Shown here piece after piece: positions 1-6,018 of a stretch of DNA of 13,378 bases. Numbering within the stretch: the stretch's first letter is position 1; each line of letters begins with the position of its first letter. The DNA comes from an uncultured Clostridia bacterium. GTDB taxonomy: Bacteria; Bacillota; Clostridia; Oscillospirales; Oscillospiraceae. The notes beneath the pieces were generated by a model, which was given only the letters and a program-made list of their open reading frames with translations, searched no databases and had not been told where the DNA came from. The stretch covers positions 1-13,378 of the forward strand of contig CAMVOG010000035.1 of the NCBI GenBank assembly GCA_947169005.1, written 5' to 3'. Both the position numbers and the translations under genes were made by a program.

Positions 1-59
1 TAGATCGGAAGAGCGTCGTGTAGGGAAAGAGTGCAGATCTCGGTGGTCGCCGTATCACT
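1..59. other. Illumina adapter sequence at contig edge (artefact)
   Basis: Starting at position 2 the sequence reads AGATCGGAAGAGCGTCGTG and continues as the reverse complement of the Illumina TruSeq universal adapter through about position 57. By my reading 56 of 58 positions match, the differences being C for T at 34 and C for T at 58. A short A-run (60-65) follows. This is library-construction sequence left on the end of a contig. Reading frames that start inside it are not biological. The galM frame has a stop at 59-61, inside the artefact, so genuine genome begins somewhere in about 62-70. Confidence 0.96.
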
Positions 60-61
60 AA

Positions 62-823
62 AAAAGGAAGAACACCCGCCACGGGGGCCGGAGCGGCTTC
101 AACGAGAAAAACTGGGGCGTGGAGGCCGCGGGCGAGGACTTTGTGACCCTCAGCCTCACAAGCCCCGACGGGGACGAGGGTTTCCCCGGCACGCTGCGGG
201 TCCGCCTCACCTACACCCTGGAGGAGGACGGCCTGCGCCTCTCCTACCGGGCCGTGTCGGACAGGGACACCCTCTGCAATCTGACGAATCACAGCTACTT
301 CAACCTGGCGGGCCACGACAGCGGCCCCGTGGCGGAGCAGACGATCCGCCTCTTCGCCTCCCGCTATACGCCCACGGACGCGGGCAGCATCCCCACCGGG
401 GAGATCGCCGACGTGGCGGGCACGCCCATGGACCTGCGCCGCCCCACCCCCATCGGGGCCCATATCGACGAGGACTTTCCCCAGCTCCGCATGGCCCACG
501 GCTACGACCACAACTGGCTTGTGGACGGGGAGGCGGGCGTCCTGCGCCCGGCGGCGGAGGCCTTTTCCGCTGCCACGGGCATCAAAATGACGGTGCTGAC
601 GGATCAGCCCGCCCTGCAATTTTACGCGGGCAACTTCCTGGGCGGCAGCGTCCCCGGCAAGGGCGGGGCAACATACGGCAACCGCTGCGGCTTCTGCCTG
701 GAGACCCAGTGCTGCCCCGACGCGCCCCATCACCCCCACTTCCCCGGCGCGACCCTCCGGGCGGGGGAGGAATACAAAACGGATACGGTCTACCGCTTTG
801 CGGCTCTGAACTCTGATCTTTGA
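62..823 (+). CDS. galM: aldose 1-epimerase (mutarotase), 5'-truncated
   Basis: Galactose mutarotase, interconverting the alpha and beta anomers of aldoses in the cytoplasm. The N-terminus is lost at the contig edge. The open frame enters at about 62-70 with NTRHGG followed by SGFNEKNW, matching the family's NTLHGG/HLHGG...GF..W block. Further conserved blocks are LTNHSYFNLAGH (catalytic His, about 285-320), GYDHNWLV (conserved Asp, about 500-520) and CLETQ (catalytic Glu, about 695-710). The base, acid and sugar-binding residues downstream of the break are therefore intact. The family normally ends soon after a TVYRF-type block. Here the last codons, AALNSDL, are written by a 7-bp tandem repeat that also supplies the stop, so the tail looks repeat-derived. 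A GTG at 119 is inside the conserved region and is not the start. Family assignment is firm; sugar specificity is not known. Confidence 0.92.
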   Translation, partial: KRKNTRHGGRSGFNEKNWGVEAAGEDFVTLSLTSPDGDEGFPGTLRVRLTYTLEEDGLRLSYRAVSDRDTLCNLTNHSYFNLAGHDSGPVAEQTIRLFASRYTPTDAGSIPTGEIADVAGTPMDLRRPTPIGAHIDEDFPQLRMAHGYDHNWLVDGEAGVLRPAAEAFSAATGIKMTVLTDQPALQFYAGNFLGGSVPGKGGATYGNRCGFCLETQCCPDAPHHPHFPGATLRAGEEYKTDTVYRFAALNSDL

Positions 824-834
824 ACTCTGAACTG
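807..834 (+). repeat. four tandem heptamers (TGAACTC family) spanning galM stop and cysK RBS
   Basis: Units are TGAACTC (807), TGATCTT (814), TGAACTC (821) and TGAACTG (828), in unbroken 7-bp phase. The first two encode the last residues of GalM, the third supplies its TGA stop, and the last ends in the first G of the cysK Shine-Dalgarno GGAG (834-837). The same GGCTCTGAACTCTGA string recurs at the end of the long array upstream of the URO-D-like gene (about 8908-8936). Confidence 0.85.
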
Positions 835-846
835 GAGCGTATAATC

Positions 847-1776
847 ATGATCTACAACACCATCTTAGACGCGGTGGGGCAGACGCCCCTGATCCGCCTG
901 AACAAAATGCCCCTGCCCGGCAGCGCCGAAATCCTCGTGAAAATGGAGGCGCTGAACGCGGGCGGCTCCATCAAGACCCGCACGGCCCTGAACATGATCG
1001 AGGCCGCCGAGGAGGAGGGGCTGCTGGGGCCGGACTCCATCATCGTGGAGCCCACCAGCGGCAACCAGGGCATCGGTCTGGCCCTGGTGGGGGCCGTGAA
1101 GGGCTACCGCACCATCATCGTCATGCCCGATTCCGTCAGTGAGGAGCGGCGGAAGCTGGTGCGCCACTACGGGGCGGAGGTCCAACTGATCCACGACGCT
1201 GGGGACATCGGCAAGTGCATCGAGGAGTGCCTGCAGACGGCCCTGCGCATGCGGGAGAAGGACCCCAAGGTCTTCGTGCCCCAGCAGTTTGCCAACCCCA
1301 ACAACGTCATGGCCCACAAAAACCACACGGCCCTGGAGATCATGAGCCAGGCGGCCAGGCCCATCCACGGCTTCTGCAGCGGCATCGGCACCGGCGGCAC
1401 CCTCACGGGCATCGGCGAGGTGCTGAAGGCCCAGAACCCGGACATTGAGATCTGGGCTGTGGAGCCGGAGAACGCCGCCATTCTGGCGGGCGGCACCATC
1501 GGCACCCACATGCAGATGGGCATCGGGGACGGCATCATCCCCGACATCCTCAACCGGGAGATCTACGACGACATCTATGTGGTCACGGACGCGGAGGCCA
1601 TCGAGACCTCCAAGCGCCTGGCCCGGGAGGAGGGCCTCATGGTGGGCATTTCCAGCGGCACCAACGTGGCCGCCGCCCTCCGGCTGGCGAAAAAGTTAGG
1701 CCCGGGCAAAACCGTCGTTACCGTCCTCCCCGACACCGCGGAGCGCTATTTCTCCACCCCCCTCTTCGCGGAGTGA
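847..1776 (+). CDS. cysK: cysteine synthase / O-acetylserine sulfhydrylase family
   Basis: PLP-dependent beta-replacement enzyme that would make L-cysteine from O-acetylserine and sulfide in the cytosol. It is 309 aa, the usual CysK length. Visible motifs are the PLP lysine K43 in GGSIKTRTA, the substrate loop TSGNQ (70-74), the phosphate-binding GTGGT (181-185), GIGDGIIP (226-232), GISSG (267-271, Ser contacting the pyridine nitrogen) and LPDTAERYFST (294-304). Two positions differ from the common consensus: Thr instead of Asp after the PLP lysine (SVKDR is usual), and Gln instead of the last Thr of TSGNT. A related O-phosphoserine, O-ureidoserine or homoserine-ester activity is therefore possible. 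The ATG at 847 is chosen because GGAG (834-837) sits 9 nt upstream. A TTG at 820 would overlap galM and has no such site. It lies 23 nt after galM, probably co-transcribed, and no serine acetyltransferase is in view. Confidence 0.9.
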   Translation: MIYNTILDAVGQTPLIRLNKMPLPGSAEILVKMEALNAGGSIKTRTALNMIEAAEEEGLLGPDSIIVEPTSGNQGIGLALVGAVKGYRTIIVMPDSVSEERRKLVRHYGAEVQLIHDAGDIGKCIEECLQTALRMREKDPKVFVPQQFANPNNVMAHKNHTALEIMSQAARPIHGFCSGIGTGGTLTGIGEVLKAQNPDIEIWAVEPENAAILAGGTIGTHMQMGIGDGIIPDILNREIYDDIYVVTDAEAIETSKRLAREEGLMVGISSGTNVAAALRLAKKLGPGKTVVTVLPDTAERYFSTPLFAE

Positions 1777-1783
1777 GGAAGGC

Positions 1784-1812
1784 TTGCGTGTGTAAACCGA
1801 TTTTGCTATACT
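1784..1812 (+). promoter_or_regulatory. extended -10 sigma-70-type promoter for the PH-domain gene
   Basis: TTGCGT (1784-1789), a 17-nt spacer and TATACT (1807-1812), preceded by TGC (extended -10). It lies in the gap between cysK and the PH-domain gene, giving a leader of about 30 nt. No terminator is visible after cysK, so read-through transcription is also likely. Confidence 0.6.
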
Positions 1813-1847
1813 GATAAAAAGCGCTGTGCGCGCCGGAGGGATTCAAC

Positions 1848-2363
1848 ATGGCTAAAAACAAAAGCAGGACCTATCTGTGGCAGAGCCGGAAGCGGAACGC
1901 GCTGGGCCTGCCCTGGAGCTTCACCAAGTACAGCCTGGACCAGGAGCGGCTGTATATCAGCAAGGGCTTTTTCACCACCACGGAGGATGAGATCCGCCTC
2001 TACCGCATCACGGATATCACCCTGCGGCGGACCCTGGGGCAGAAAATGTTCCGCATGGGCAGCATCCGCTGCGACTCCTCGGACGTGACCCTGCAGAATT
2101 TTGAGCTGAAGAACATCAAGCACTGCAAGGAGGTCAAGGACATGCTCTCCAAGTTAGTGGAGGAGTCCCGCCTGCGCAACCGGGTCTACACCGCGGAGAA
2201 CGTGACGGGCCGCCCCCAGCATCCCGGCCCCCAGCCCGGCGGGATGGAGCCGCCCCACCAGACCATCCCCAACCAGGAATTCAACCCCACGGACGCCAAC
2301 CACAACGGCGTGCCGGACATGTACGAAAAAGCAGTACTCAGTACTCAGTTCATCGGTATCTGA
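1848..2363 (+). CDS. small bacterial PH-domain (bPH_2/YdbS-like) protein with Ca-loop-like tail
   Basis: A 171-aa protein without signal peptide or membrane segment. Residues about 23-105 (WSFTKYSLDQERLYISKGFF...EIRLYRITDITLRRT...VKDML) have the look of a bacterial PH domain as in YdbS/YdbT-type proteins, where such domains usually flank membrane helices; here the domain stands alone. A Pro/Gly-rich linker (about 119-145) follows, then DANHNGVPDMYE (149-160), which resembles the DxNxNGxxD calcium loop of EF-hand, dockerin or thrombospondin type-3 repeats. The final residues (AVLSTQFIGI) come from a 7-bp tandem repeat and the loop of its hairpin, and the TGA stop lies in the right arm of that hairpin. 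The start is well supported by GGAGG (1835-1839), 8 nt before ATG. Function unknown. Confidence 0.75.
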   Translation: MAKNKSRTYLWQSRKRNALGLPWSFTKYSLDQERLYISKGFFTTTEDEIRLYRITDITLRRTLGQKMFRMGSIRCDSSDVTLQNFELKNIKHCKEVKDMLSKLVEESRLRNRVYTAENVTGRPQHPGPQPGGMEPPHQTIPNQEFNPTDANHNGVPDMYEKAVLSTQFIGI

Positions 2364-2389
2364 GTACTGAGTACTAAGTACTGAGTACT
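2333..2389 (+). repeat. inverted heptamer arrays forming a perfect 16-bp hairpin
   Basis: Two AGTACTC units (2333-2346) are followed by four units in the opposite sense (GAGTACT, GAGTACT, AAGTACT, GAGTACT; 2362-2389). Bases 2333-2348 are the exact reverse complement of 2360-2375, with an 11-nt loop (2349-2359). The hairpin contains the last codons and stop of the PH-domain gene and ends a few bases before the sdaA Shine-Dalgarno (AGGTGA, 2394-2399). No T-tract follows, so it does not look like an intrinsic terminator. Confidence 0.88.
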
Positions 2390-2403
2390 GATCAGGTGAA
2401 ATC

Positions 2404-3606
2404 ATGAGAAGCATCAAAAGCGTTTACAAGATCGGGCACGGGCCGTCCAGCTCCCACACCGTCGGGCCCTATAACGCCGCGCGGCTCCTGGCCCGGCGCT
2501 TTCCCGAGGCGGAGGGCTGGCGGGTGACGCTCTACGGCTCCCTGGCCCACACGGGCGAGGGCCACGGCACGGAGAAGGCCATTTTGGCGGGTCTGCCCGG
2601 GGCCGAGGTGGTCTTTGACCGGAAGGCCCGGGACCTGCCCCACCCCAACACCATGCGCTTCGAGGCCCTGCGGGGCGGCGAGGTCGCCGCCTCGGTGCGG
2701 GTCTTTTCCATCGGCGGGGGCTCCATCCGCGTGGAGGGGGAGGAATCCGAGGACGAGAAGGAGCTCTATCCCCAAAAGAACTTCACGGAAATGCTCTCCC
2801 TCTGCCGCCGGGAGGGCATCAGCCTCACCCACTTCATCAAGCGCATGGAGGGGCCAACGCTGAAGCCCGTGCTGCAGGAGGCCTGGCGGGCCATGCAGGA
2901 GGCCGTGGAGCGGGGCCTGGCCGCCGAGGGCACGCTCCCCGGCGGGCTGGAGCTCAGCCGCAAGGCGAAGCTCCTCTATGAAAAGCGCTGCTACAACGAG
3001 AGCGCGGACGTGACCATGAACCGGCTCATCGCCGCCTATGCCTACGCCGTCAGCGAGGAAAGCGCCTCGGAAAATATCGTCGTCACGGCCCCCACCTGCG
3101 GCAGCTGCGGCGTGATCCCGGGCATCATGTATTATATGCGGCATGACCGGGGCTTCCCCGACGAGGAGATTCTGGACGCCCTGGCGGTGGCGGCCCTGGT
3201 GGGCAACGTGATCCGCACCAATGCCAGCATCTCCGGGGCCGAATGCGGCTGCCAGGCGGAGATCGGCTCCGCCTGCTCCATGGCGGCGGCGGGCCTCGCC
3301 GCCCTCTACAAGCTGAATCTGGACCAGATCGAGTACGCCGCCGAGATCGCCATGGAGCATAACCTGGGCCTCACCTGCGACCCCATCGGCGGCCTGGTGC
3401 AGATCCCCTGCATCGAGCGCAACGCCGTGGCCGCCATGCGCGCCATGAGCAGCGTGAATCTCTCCCGCTTCCTCTTCGAGACGCGGAAGATCTCCTTCGA
3501 CGAGGTCGTTGCCACCATGTACCAGACCGGCAAGGACATGGACGAGCGCTACCGGGAGACCTCCCACGGCGGCCTGGCCCAGATCTACCGGGCCAAGACA
3601 AGATGA
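2404..3606 (+). CDS. sdaA: L-serine dehydratase, iron-sulfur dependent, single chain
   Basis: L-serine ammonia-lyase converting serine to pyruvate and ammonium in the cytoplasm with a 4Fe-4S cluster acting as Lewis acid. At 400 aa it carries the N-terminal beta domain (PSSSHTVGP at 14-22, SLAHTGEGHGT, LPHPNTMRF) and the C-terminal catalytic alpha domain on one chain. Conserved blocks are TAPTCGSCGVIPG (228-240), AECGCQAEIGSACSM (279-293), TCDPIGG (324-330) and IPCIERN (334-340). Cys283, Cys325 and Cys336 have the 42/11 spacing I recall for the cluster ligands of the Legionella enzyme. The C-terminus (IYRAKTR) lacks the terminal Cys that closes the active site in that type, and the chain is shorter than the E. 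coli proteins. AGGTGA lies 4 nt before ATG. The downstream acetyltransferase overlaps its stop. Confidence 0.94.
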   Translation: MRSIKSVYKIGHGPSSSHTVGPYNAARLLARRFPEAEGWRVTLYGSLAHTGEGHGTEKAILAGLPGAEVVFDRKARDLPHPNTMRFEALRGGEVAASVRVFSIGGGSIRVEGEESEDEKELYPQKNFTEMLSLCRREGISLTHFIKRMEGPTLKPVLQEAWRAMQEAVERGLAAEGTLPGGLELSRKAKLLYEKRCYNESADVTMNRLIAAYAYAVSEESASENIVVTAPTCGSCGVIPGIMYYMRHDRGFPDEEILDALAVAALVGNVIRTNASISGAECGCQAEIGSACSMAAAGLAALYKLNLDQIEYAAEIAMEHNLGLTCDPIGGLVQIPCIERNAVAAMRAMSSVNLSRFLFETRKISFDEVVATMYQTGKDMDERYRETSHGGLAQIYRAKTR

Positions 3607-4124
3607 GCCTGGAGATTCGGCGGACAAGCCCCGCGGACCTGCCCCGGCTGCTGGAAATTTACGCCGCCGCCCGCCGCTTCATGGCGGAAACGGGCAATCC
3701 ACGGCAATGGGGCCCCCGCGCCTGGCCCCCGGAGGCCCTGCTGCGGCAGGATATTGCCGCGGGCAAAAGCTGGGTCTGCGCGGAGGCGGAGCGGGTGCTG
3801 GGTGCCTTTTTCCTGGACTTCGGGCCCGACCCGGAGCCCACCTATCGCGTGATCGAGGGGGCCTGGGGCGACCCCTCCCCCTACGGCGTGGTCCACCGCA
3901 TCGCCTCGGACGGCTCCGTGCGCGGCGTGGGCAGCTTCTGCCTCCGCTGGGCCCTCGCGCGCTGCGGCCATCTGCGCATCGACACCCACCCGGACAACCG
4001 CCCCATGCAGAATCTGCTGAGCAAGCTGGGCTTTGCCTATCGCGGCGTCATCCACATCGAGCAGGACGACGACCCGCGCCTGGCCTATGAGAAAAGCGGG
4101 GCTTTTGACGCTTCTCCCCCTTGA
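3603..4124 (+). CDS. GNAT-family N-acetyltransferase
   Basis: A 173-aa single-domain GNAT acyltransferase using acetyl-CoA or a similar acyl-CoA; substrate unknown. The N-terminus IRRTSPADLPRLLEIY is a typical GNAT beta1-alpha1. VVHRIASDGSVRGVGSFCLRWA (97-116) contains the acyl-CoA pyrophosphate-binding loop (RGVGS, a variant of Q/RxxGxG/A). HLRIDTHPDN (123-132) and LLSKLGFAYRG (138-148) complete the fold. The ATG overlaps the sdaA stop as ATGA, which points to translational coupling and co-regulation with serine dehydratase. The stop codon lies within the -35 element of the asnA promoter. It could acetylate an amino acid or a ribosomal protein; nothing here decides that. Confidence 0.85.
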   Translation: MSLEIRRTSPADLPRLLEIYAAARRFMAETGNPRQWGPRAWPPEALLRQDIAAGKSWVCAEAERVLGAFFLDFGPDPEPTYRVIEGAWGDPSPYGVVHRIASDGSVRGVGSFCLRWALARCGHLRIDTHPDNRPMQNLLSKLGFAYRGVIHIEQDDDPRLAYEKSGAFDASPP

Positions 4125-4149
4125 CAAGCGGGGCGGAGGGGTGCATAAT
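4121..4149 (+). promoter_or_regulatory. sigma-70-type promoter of asnA
   Basis: TTGACA (4121-4126), a 17-nt spacer and CATAAT (4144-4149). The -35 overlaps the GNAT stop codon (TGA, 4122-4124). Just downstream, AATAAT-TC-ATTATT (4147-4160) is a small inverted repeat covering the -10 and probable start point, a possible operator. The leader to the asnA ATG would be about 45 nt. Confidence 0.72.
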
Positions 4150-4202
4150 AATTCATTATTCCCCGAAATCCTTGACTATTTCTCAGAAAGGGGCCGCCTT
4201 TT

Positions 4203-5213
4203 ATGTCTCATCTCATCATCCCCAAGGACTACAGCCCGATTCTCTATCCCATGGAGACCCAGCGGGCCATCAAGCGCGTGAAGGACTATTTTCAGGACGA
4301 GCTGGCCTATAACCTCAAGCTGCGCCGGGTGTCCGCGCCGCTCTTCGTCATCCCGGAGTCCGGCCTCAACGACAATCTGAACGGTGTGGAGCGCCGGGTG
4401 GACTTCACGCTGAAGGATATGGACGAGCAGCGGGTGGAGATCGTGCAGTCCCTGGCCAAGTGGAAGCGCTACGCCCTGGGCAAATACCGCATCGAGCCGG
4501 GCCGGGGCATCTATACGGATATGAACGCCATCCGCCGGGATGAGGAGCTGGACAACCTGCACTCCGTCTACGTGGACCAGTGGGACTGGGAAAAGGCCAT
4601 CACCCCCGCCCAGCGGACCCGGGAGTATCTGCATCTGACGGTGAACACCATCTACTCCGCCCTGCGGCATCTGAGCGATTACGTCAACCGCAGCTATACG
4701 GATATCCGCAACGAGCTGCCGGAGGAGATCGCCTTCGTCACCGCCCAGGAGCTGGAGGACCGCTGGCCCGACAAGAGCCCCAAGGAGCGGGAAAATCTGA
4801 TTTGCAAGGAGCATCGGGCCGTCTTCATCGAGGGCATCGGCGGGGCCCTGCGCTCCGGCGCGCCCCACGACGGGCGCAGCCCGGACTATGACGACTGGAA
4901 CCTCAACGGCGATATCCTCCTCTGGAACGAGGTGCTGGACATGGCCTTTGAGATCAGCTCCATGGGCATCCGCGTGGACGCCGCGGCCATGGACCGCCAG
5001 CTCACCCTGGCGGGCTGCGACGACAGACGGGCCCTGCCCTTCCATCAGTCCGTGCTCAAGGGGGAGCTGCCCCTCTCCATCGGCGGCGGCATCGGCCAGA
5101 GCCGCCTGTGCATGTACTTTCTGCGCAAGGCCCACATCGGGGAGGTCCAGGTAAGCGTCTGGCCACAGGACATGATCGAGGAATGCCAGGCCCACGGGAT
5201 CCAGCTGTTGTGA
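4203..5213 (+). CDS. asnA: aspartate-ammonia ligase (asparagine synthetase A)
   Basis: Ammonia-dependent asparagine synthetase: aspartate + NH3 + ATP to asparagine + AMP + PPi, a cytosolic class II aminoacyl-tRNA-synthetase-like fold. It is 336 aa, against about 330 for E. coli AsnA. Recognised blocks are SLAKWKRYALG (83-93), YTDMNAIRRDEE (104-115), HSVYVDQWDWE (120-130), PDYDDWNLNGDILLWN (227-242), ISSMGIRVDA (251-260) and the ATP-binding GGGIGQSR (294-301). All expected active-site blocks are present and the gene looks intact. GAAAGGGG (4186-4193) precedes ATG by 9 nt. It has its own promoter and a strong terminator, so it is probably monocistronic, though read-through from sdaA is possible. 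Confidence 0.96.
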   Translation: MSHLIIPKDYSPILYPMETQRAIKRVKDYFQDELAYNLKLRRVSAPLFVIPESGLNDNLNGVERRVDFTLKDMDEQRVEIVQSLAKWKRYALGKYRIEPGRGIYTDMNAIRRDEELDNLHSVYVDQWDWEKAITPAQRTREYLHLTVNTIYSALRHLSDYVNRSYTDIRNELPEEIAFVTAQELEDRWPDKSPKERENLICKEHRAVFIEGIGGALRSGAPHDGRSPDYDDWNLNGDILLWNEVLDMAFEISSMGIRVDAAAMDRQLTLAGCDDRRALPFHQSVLKGELPLSIGGGIGQSRLCMYFLRKAHIGEVQVSVWPQDMIEECQAHGIQLL

Positions 5214-5233
5214 TGCGTTTTTAACATTGAAAT

Positions 5234-5270
5234 GCCCCCTCCCGAGGCTTCGGGAGGGGGCGTTTGTATT
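5234..5270 (+). terminator. intrinsic terminator after asnA
   Basis: A perfect 12-bp GC-rich stem (5234-5245 with 5250-5261) with a 4-nt loop GGCT, followed by GTTTGTATT. The T-rich tail runs directly into the TTGACA -35 box of the next promoter (5269-5274). Confidence 0.88.
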
Positions 5271-5297
5271 GACATTGCACATATACCGTTCTATAAT
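5269..5297 (+). promoter_or_regulatory. consensus sigma-70 promoter of the RelBE-like module
   Basis: TTGACA (5269-5274), exactly 17 nt, then TATAAT (5292-5297): a full-consensus promoter. The expected start point is about 5303-5305, right at the Shine-Dalgarno GAGGTGA (5304-5310), so the leader would be only about 12 nt. Imperfect half-sites TATTGAC (5267-5273) and GTCAATA (5325-5331) flank the promoter and start codon and may serve autorepression by the antitoxin. Confidence 0.82.
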
Positions 5298-5315
5298 ATC
5301 GCTGAGGTGATGACT

Positions 5316-5621
5316 ATGCAAAGCGTCAATATGAGCATTCGGACAGACCCGGAGCTGAAGGCGAAGGCGGAGGAGATCCTTTCCCAGCTCGGCATGACCA
5401 TGAACGGTACGATCAATATGTTTTTGCAGCAGATCGTTCGGGACCGGGCAGTGCCCCTCTCCCTCTCGCTCTCCACGCCGGAGAGCCTGTACGCCGACCT
5501 GCTTCGTGCCCGGCAGGAGCGGGAGCAGGGCTATCACGGCCGCAGTGGGCATGAGGTCTTGGCCGAGCTGGACCGGATCATCGACGTGATCGAGGCAGAG
5601 CCCGATGAAAAAGCAATATGA
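5316..5621 (+). CDS. RelB/DinJ-family antitoxin
   Basis: A 101-aa type II antitoxin. Residues 5-48 (NMSIRTDPELKAKAEEILSQ, then GMTMNGTINMFLQQIVRDRAVPL) form the ribbon-helix-helix dimerisation and DNA-binding segment typical of RelB/DinJ. The C-terminal half (about 55-101, acidic and helical) would wrap the toxin. GAGGTG (5304-5309) is 6 nt before ATG 5316; an in-frame ATG at 5310 overlaps that site and is less likely. The toxin start overlaps the last 17 bases of this gene. It is presumably autoregulated with the toxin through the adjacent consensus promoter. Confidence 0.88.
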   Translation: MQSVNMSIRTDPELKAKAEEILSQLGMTMNGTINMFLQQIVRDRAVPLSLSLSTPESLYADLLRARQEREQGYHGRSGHEVLAELDRIIDVIEAEPDEKAI

Positions 5622-5910
5622 GGTCATCGTTTCCCGCCGGGCGGAGCGGCTTCTGGCCGGCCACGTCGCCTTCCTCGCCCGGGTCAGCATCCCGGCTGCC
5701 CGGCGGCTGAGGGCGGCCTTTGCCGAGGTTTTGGACGCGCTGGAGGACAATCCCTTTCAATTTCCCGCGGAAGAGGACCTTGATCTGCCCGGGAATTATC
5801 GCAAGGCCCTTTTCGCCAAGCGCTACCAGCTCATTTTCTGCGTGGAAGAAGATACGGTATTCGTTGACGCCGTTTTGGATTGCCGCATGGACAACAGCCG
5901 ATTGTTTTGA
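5605..5910 (+). CDS. RelE/ParE-superfamily toxin
   Basis: A 101-aa toxin partner of the preceding antitoxin. The N-terminus YEVIVSRRAERLLAGHVAFL and the C-terminal strands NYRKALFAKRYQLIFCVEED plus VFVDAVLDCRMD match the RelE/ParE fold (two helices followed by an antiparallel sheet), with Arg67, Lys72 and Arg73 in the usual basic patch. RelE members cut mRNA on the ribosome and ParE members poison gyrase; the sequence alone does not separate the two, although the RelB/DinJ-type antitoxin favours RelE/YafQ-like action. The start lies inside the end of the antitoxin gene (17-base overlap), so translation is coupled. A bidirectional terminator follows. Confidence 0.87.
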   Translation: MKKQYEVIVSRRAERLLAGHVAFLARVSIPAARRLRAAFAEVLDALEDNPFQFPAEEDLDLPGNYRKALFAKRYQLIFCVEEDTVFVDAVLDCRMDNSRLF

Positions 5911-5924
5911 ATTCTCCCGTAAAA

Positions 5925-5964
5925 GGCCCGCCGCGAAGCTGCGGCGGGCCCGTCTTGTTTTCTC
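5925..5964. terminator. bidirectional intrinsic terminator between toxin and TetR genes
   Basis: A 10-bp GC stem (5925-5934 with 5941-5950), 6-nt loop, followed on + by CGTCTTGTTTTCT. On the minus strand the same stem is followed by TTTTAC, since AAAA precedes it on +. It can therefore serve both the toxin gene and the converging TetR gene. Confidence 0.82.
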
Positions 5965-6018
5965 CAAGCGCTGATAGGCAGAATCTAAAAACTAAAAGCT
6001 ATATGCTGAATTCTCTTT

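Noticed and set aside
31..816. Open frame starting in the adapter and running alongside galM
   Set aside because: Starts in adapter sequence, and its translation is Pro/Arg/Gly-rich out-of-frame galM.
2392..3627. Minus-strand open frame of about 400 codons opposite sdaA
   Set aside because: Gly/Ala/His-rich shadow of a gene with clear catalytic motifs on the + strand.
847..5213. A dedicated serine-cysteine-asparagine pathway island
   Set aside because: The genes share precursors, but separate promoters and the interspersed PH-domain and GNAT genes make a functional unit unproven; treated as ordinary metabolic genes.
4176..5750. Minus-strand open frame of over 500 codons opposite asnA and the antitoxin
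   Set aside because: It crosses a strong terminator, a consensus promoter and two well-recognised + strand genes; no family resemblance.
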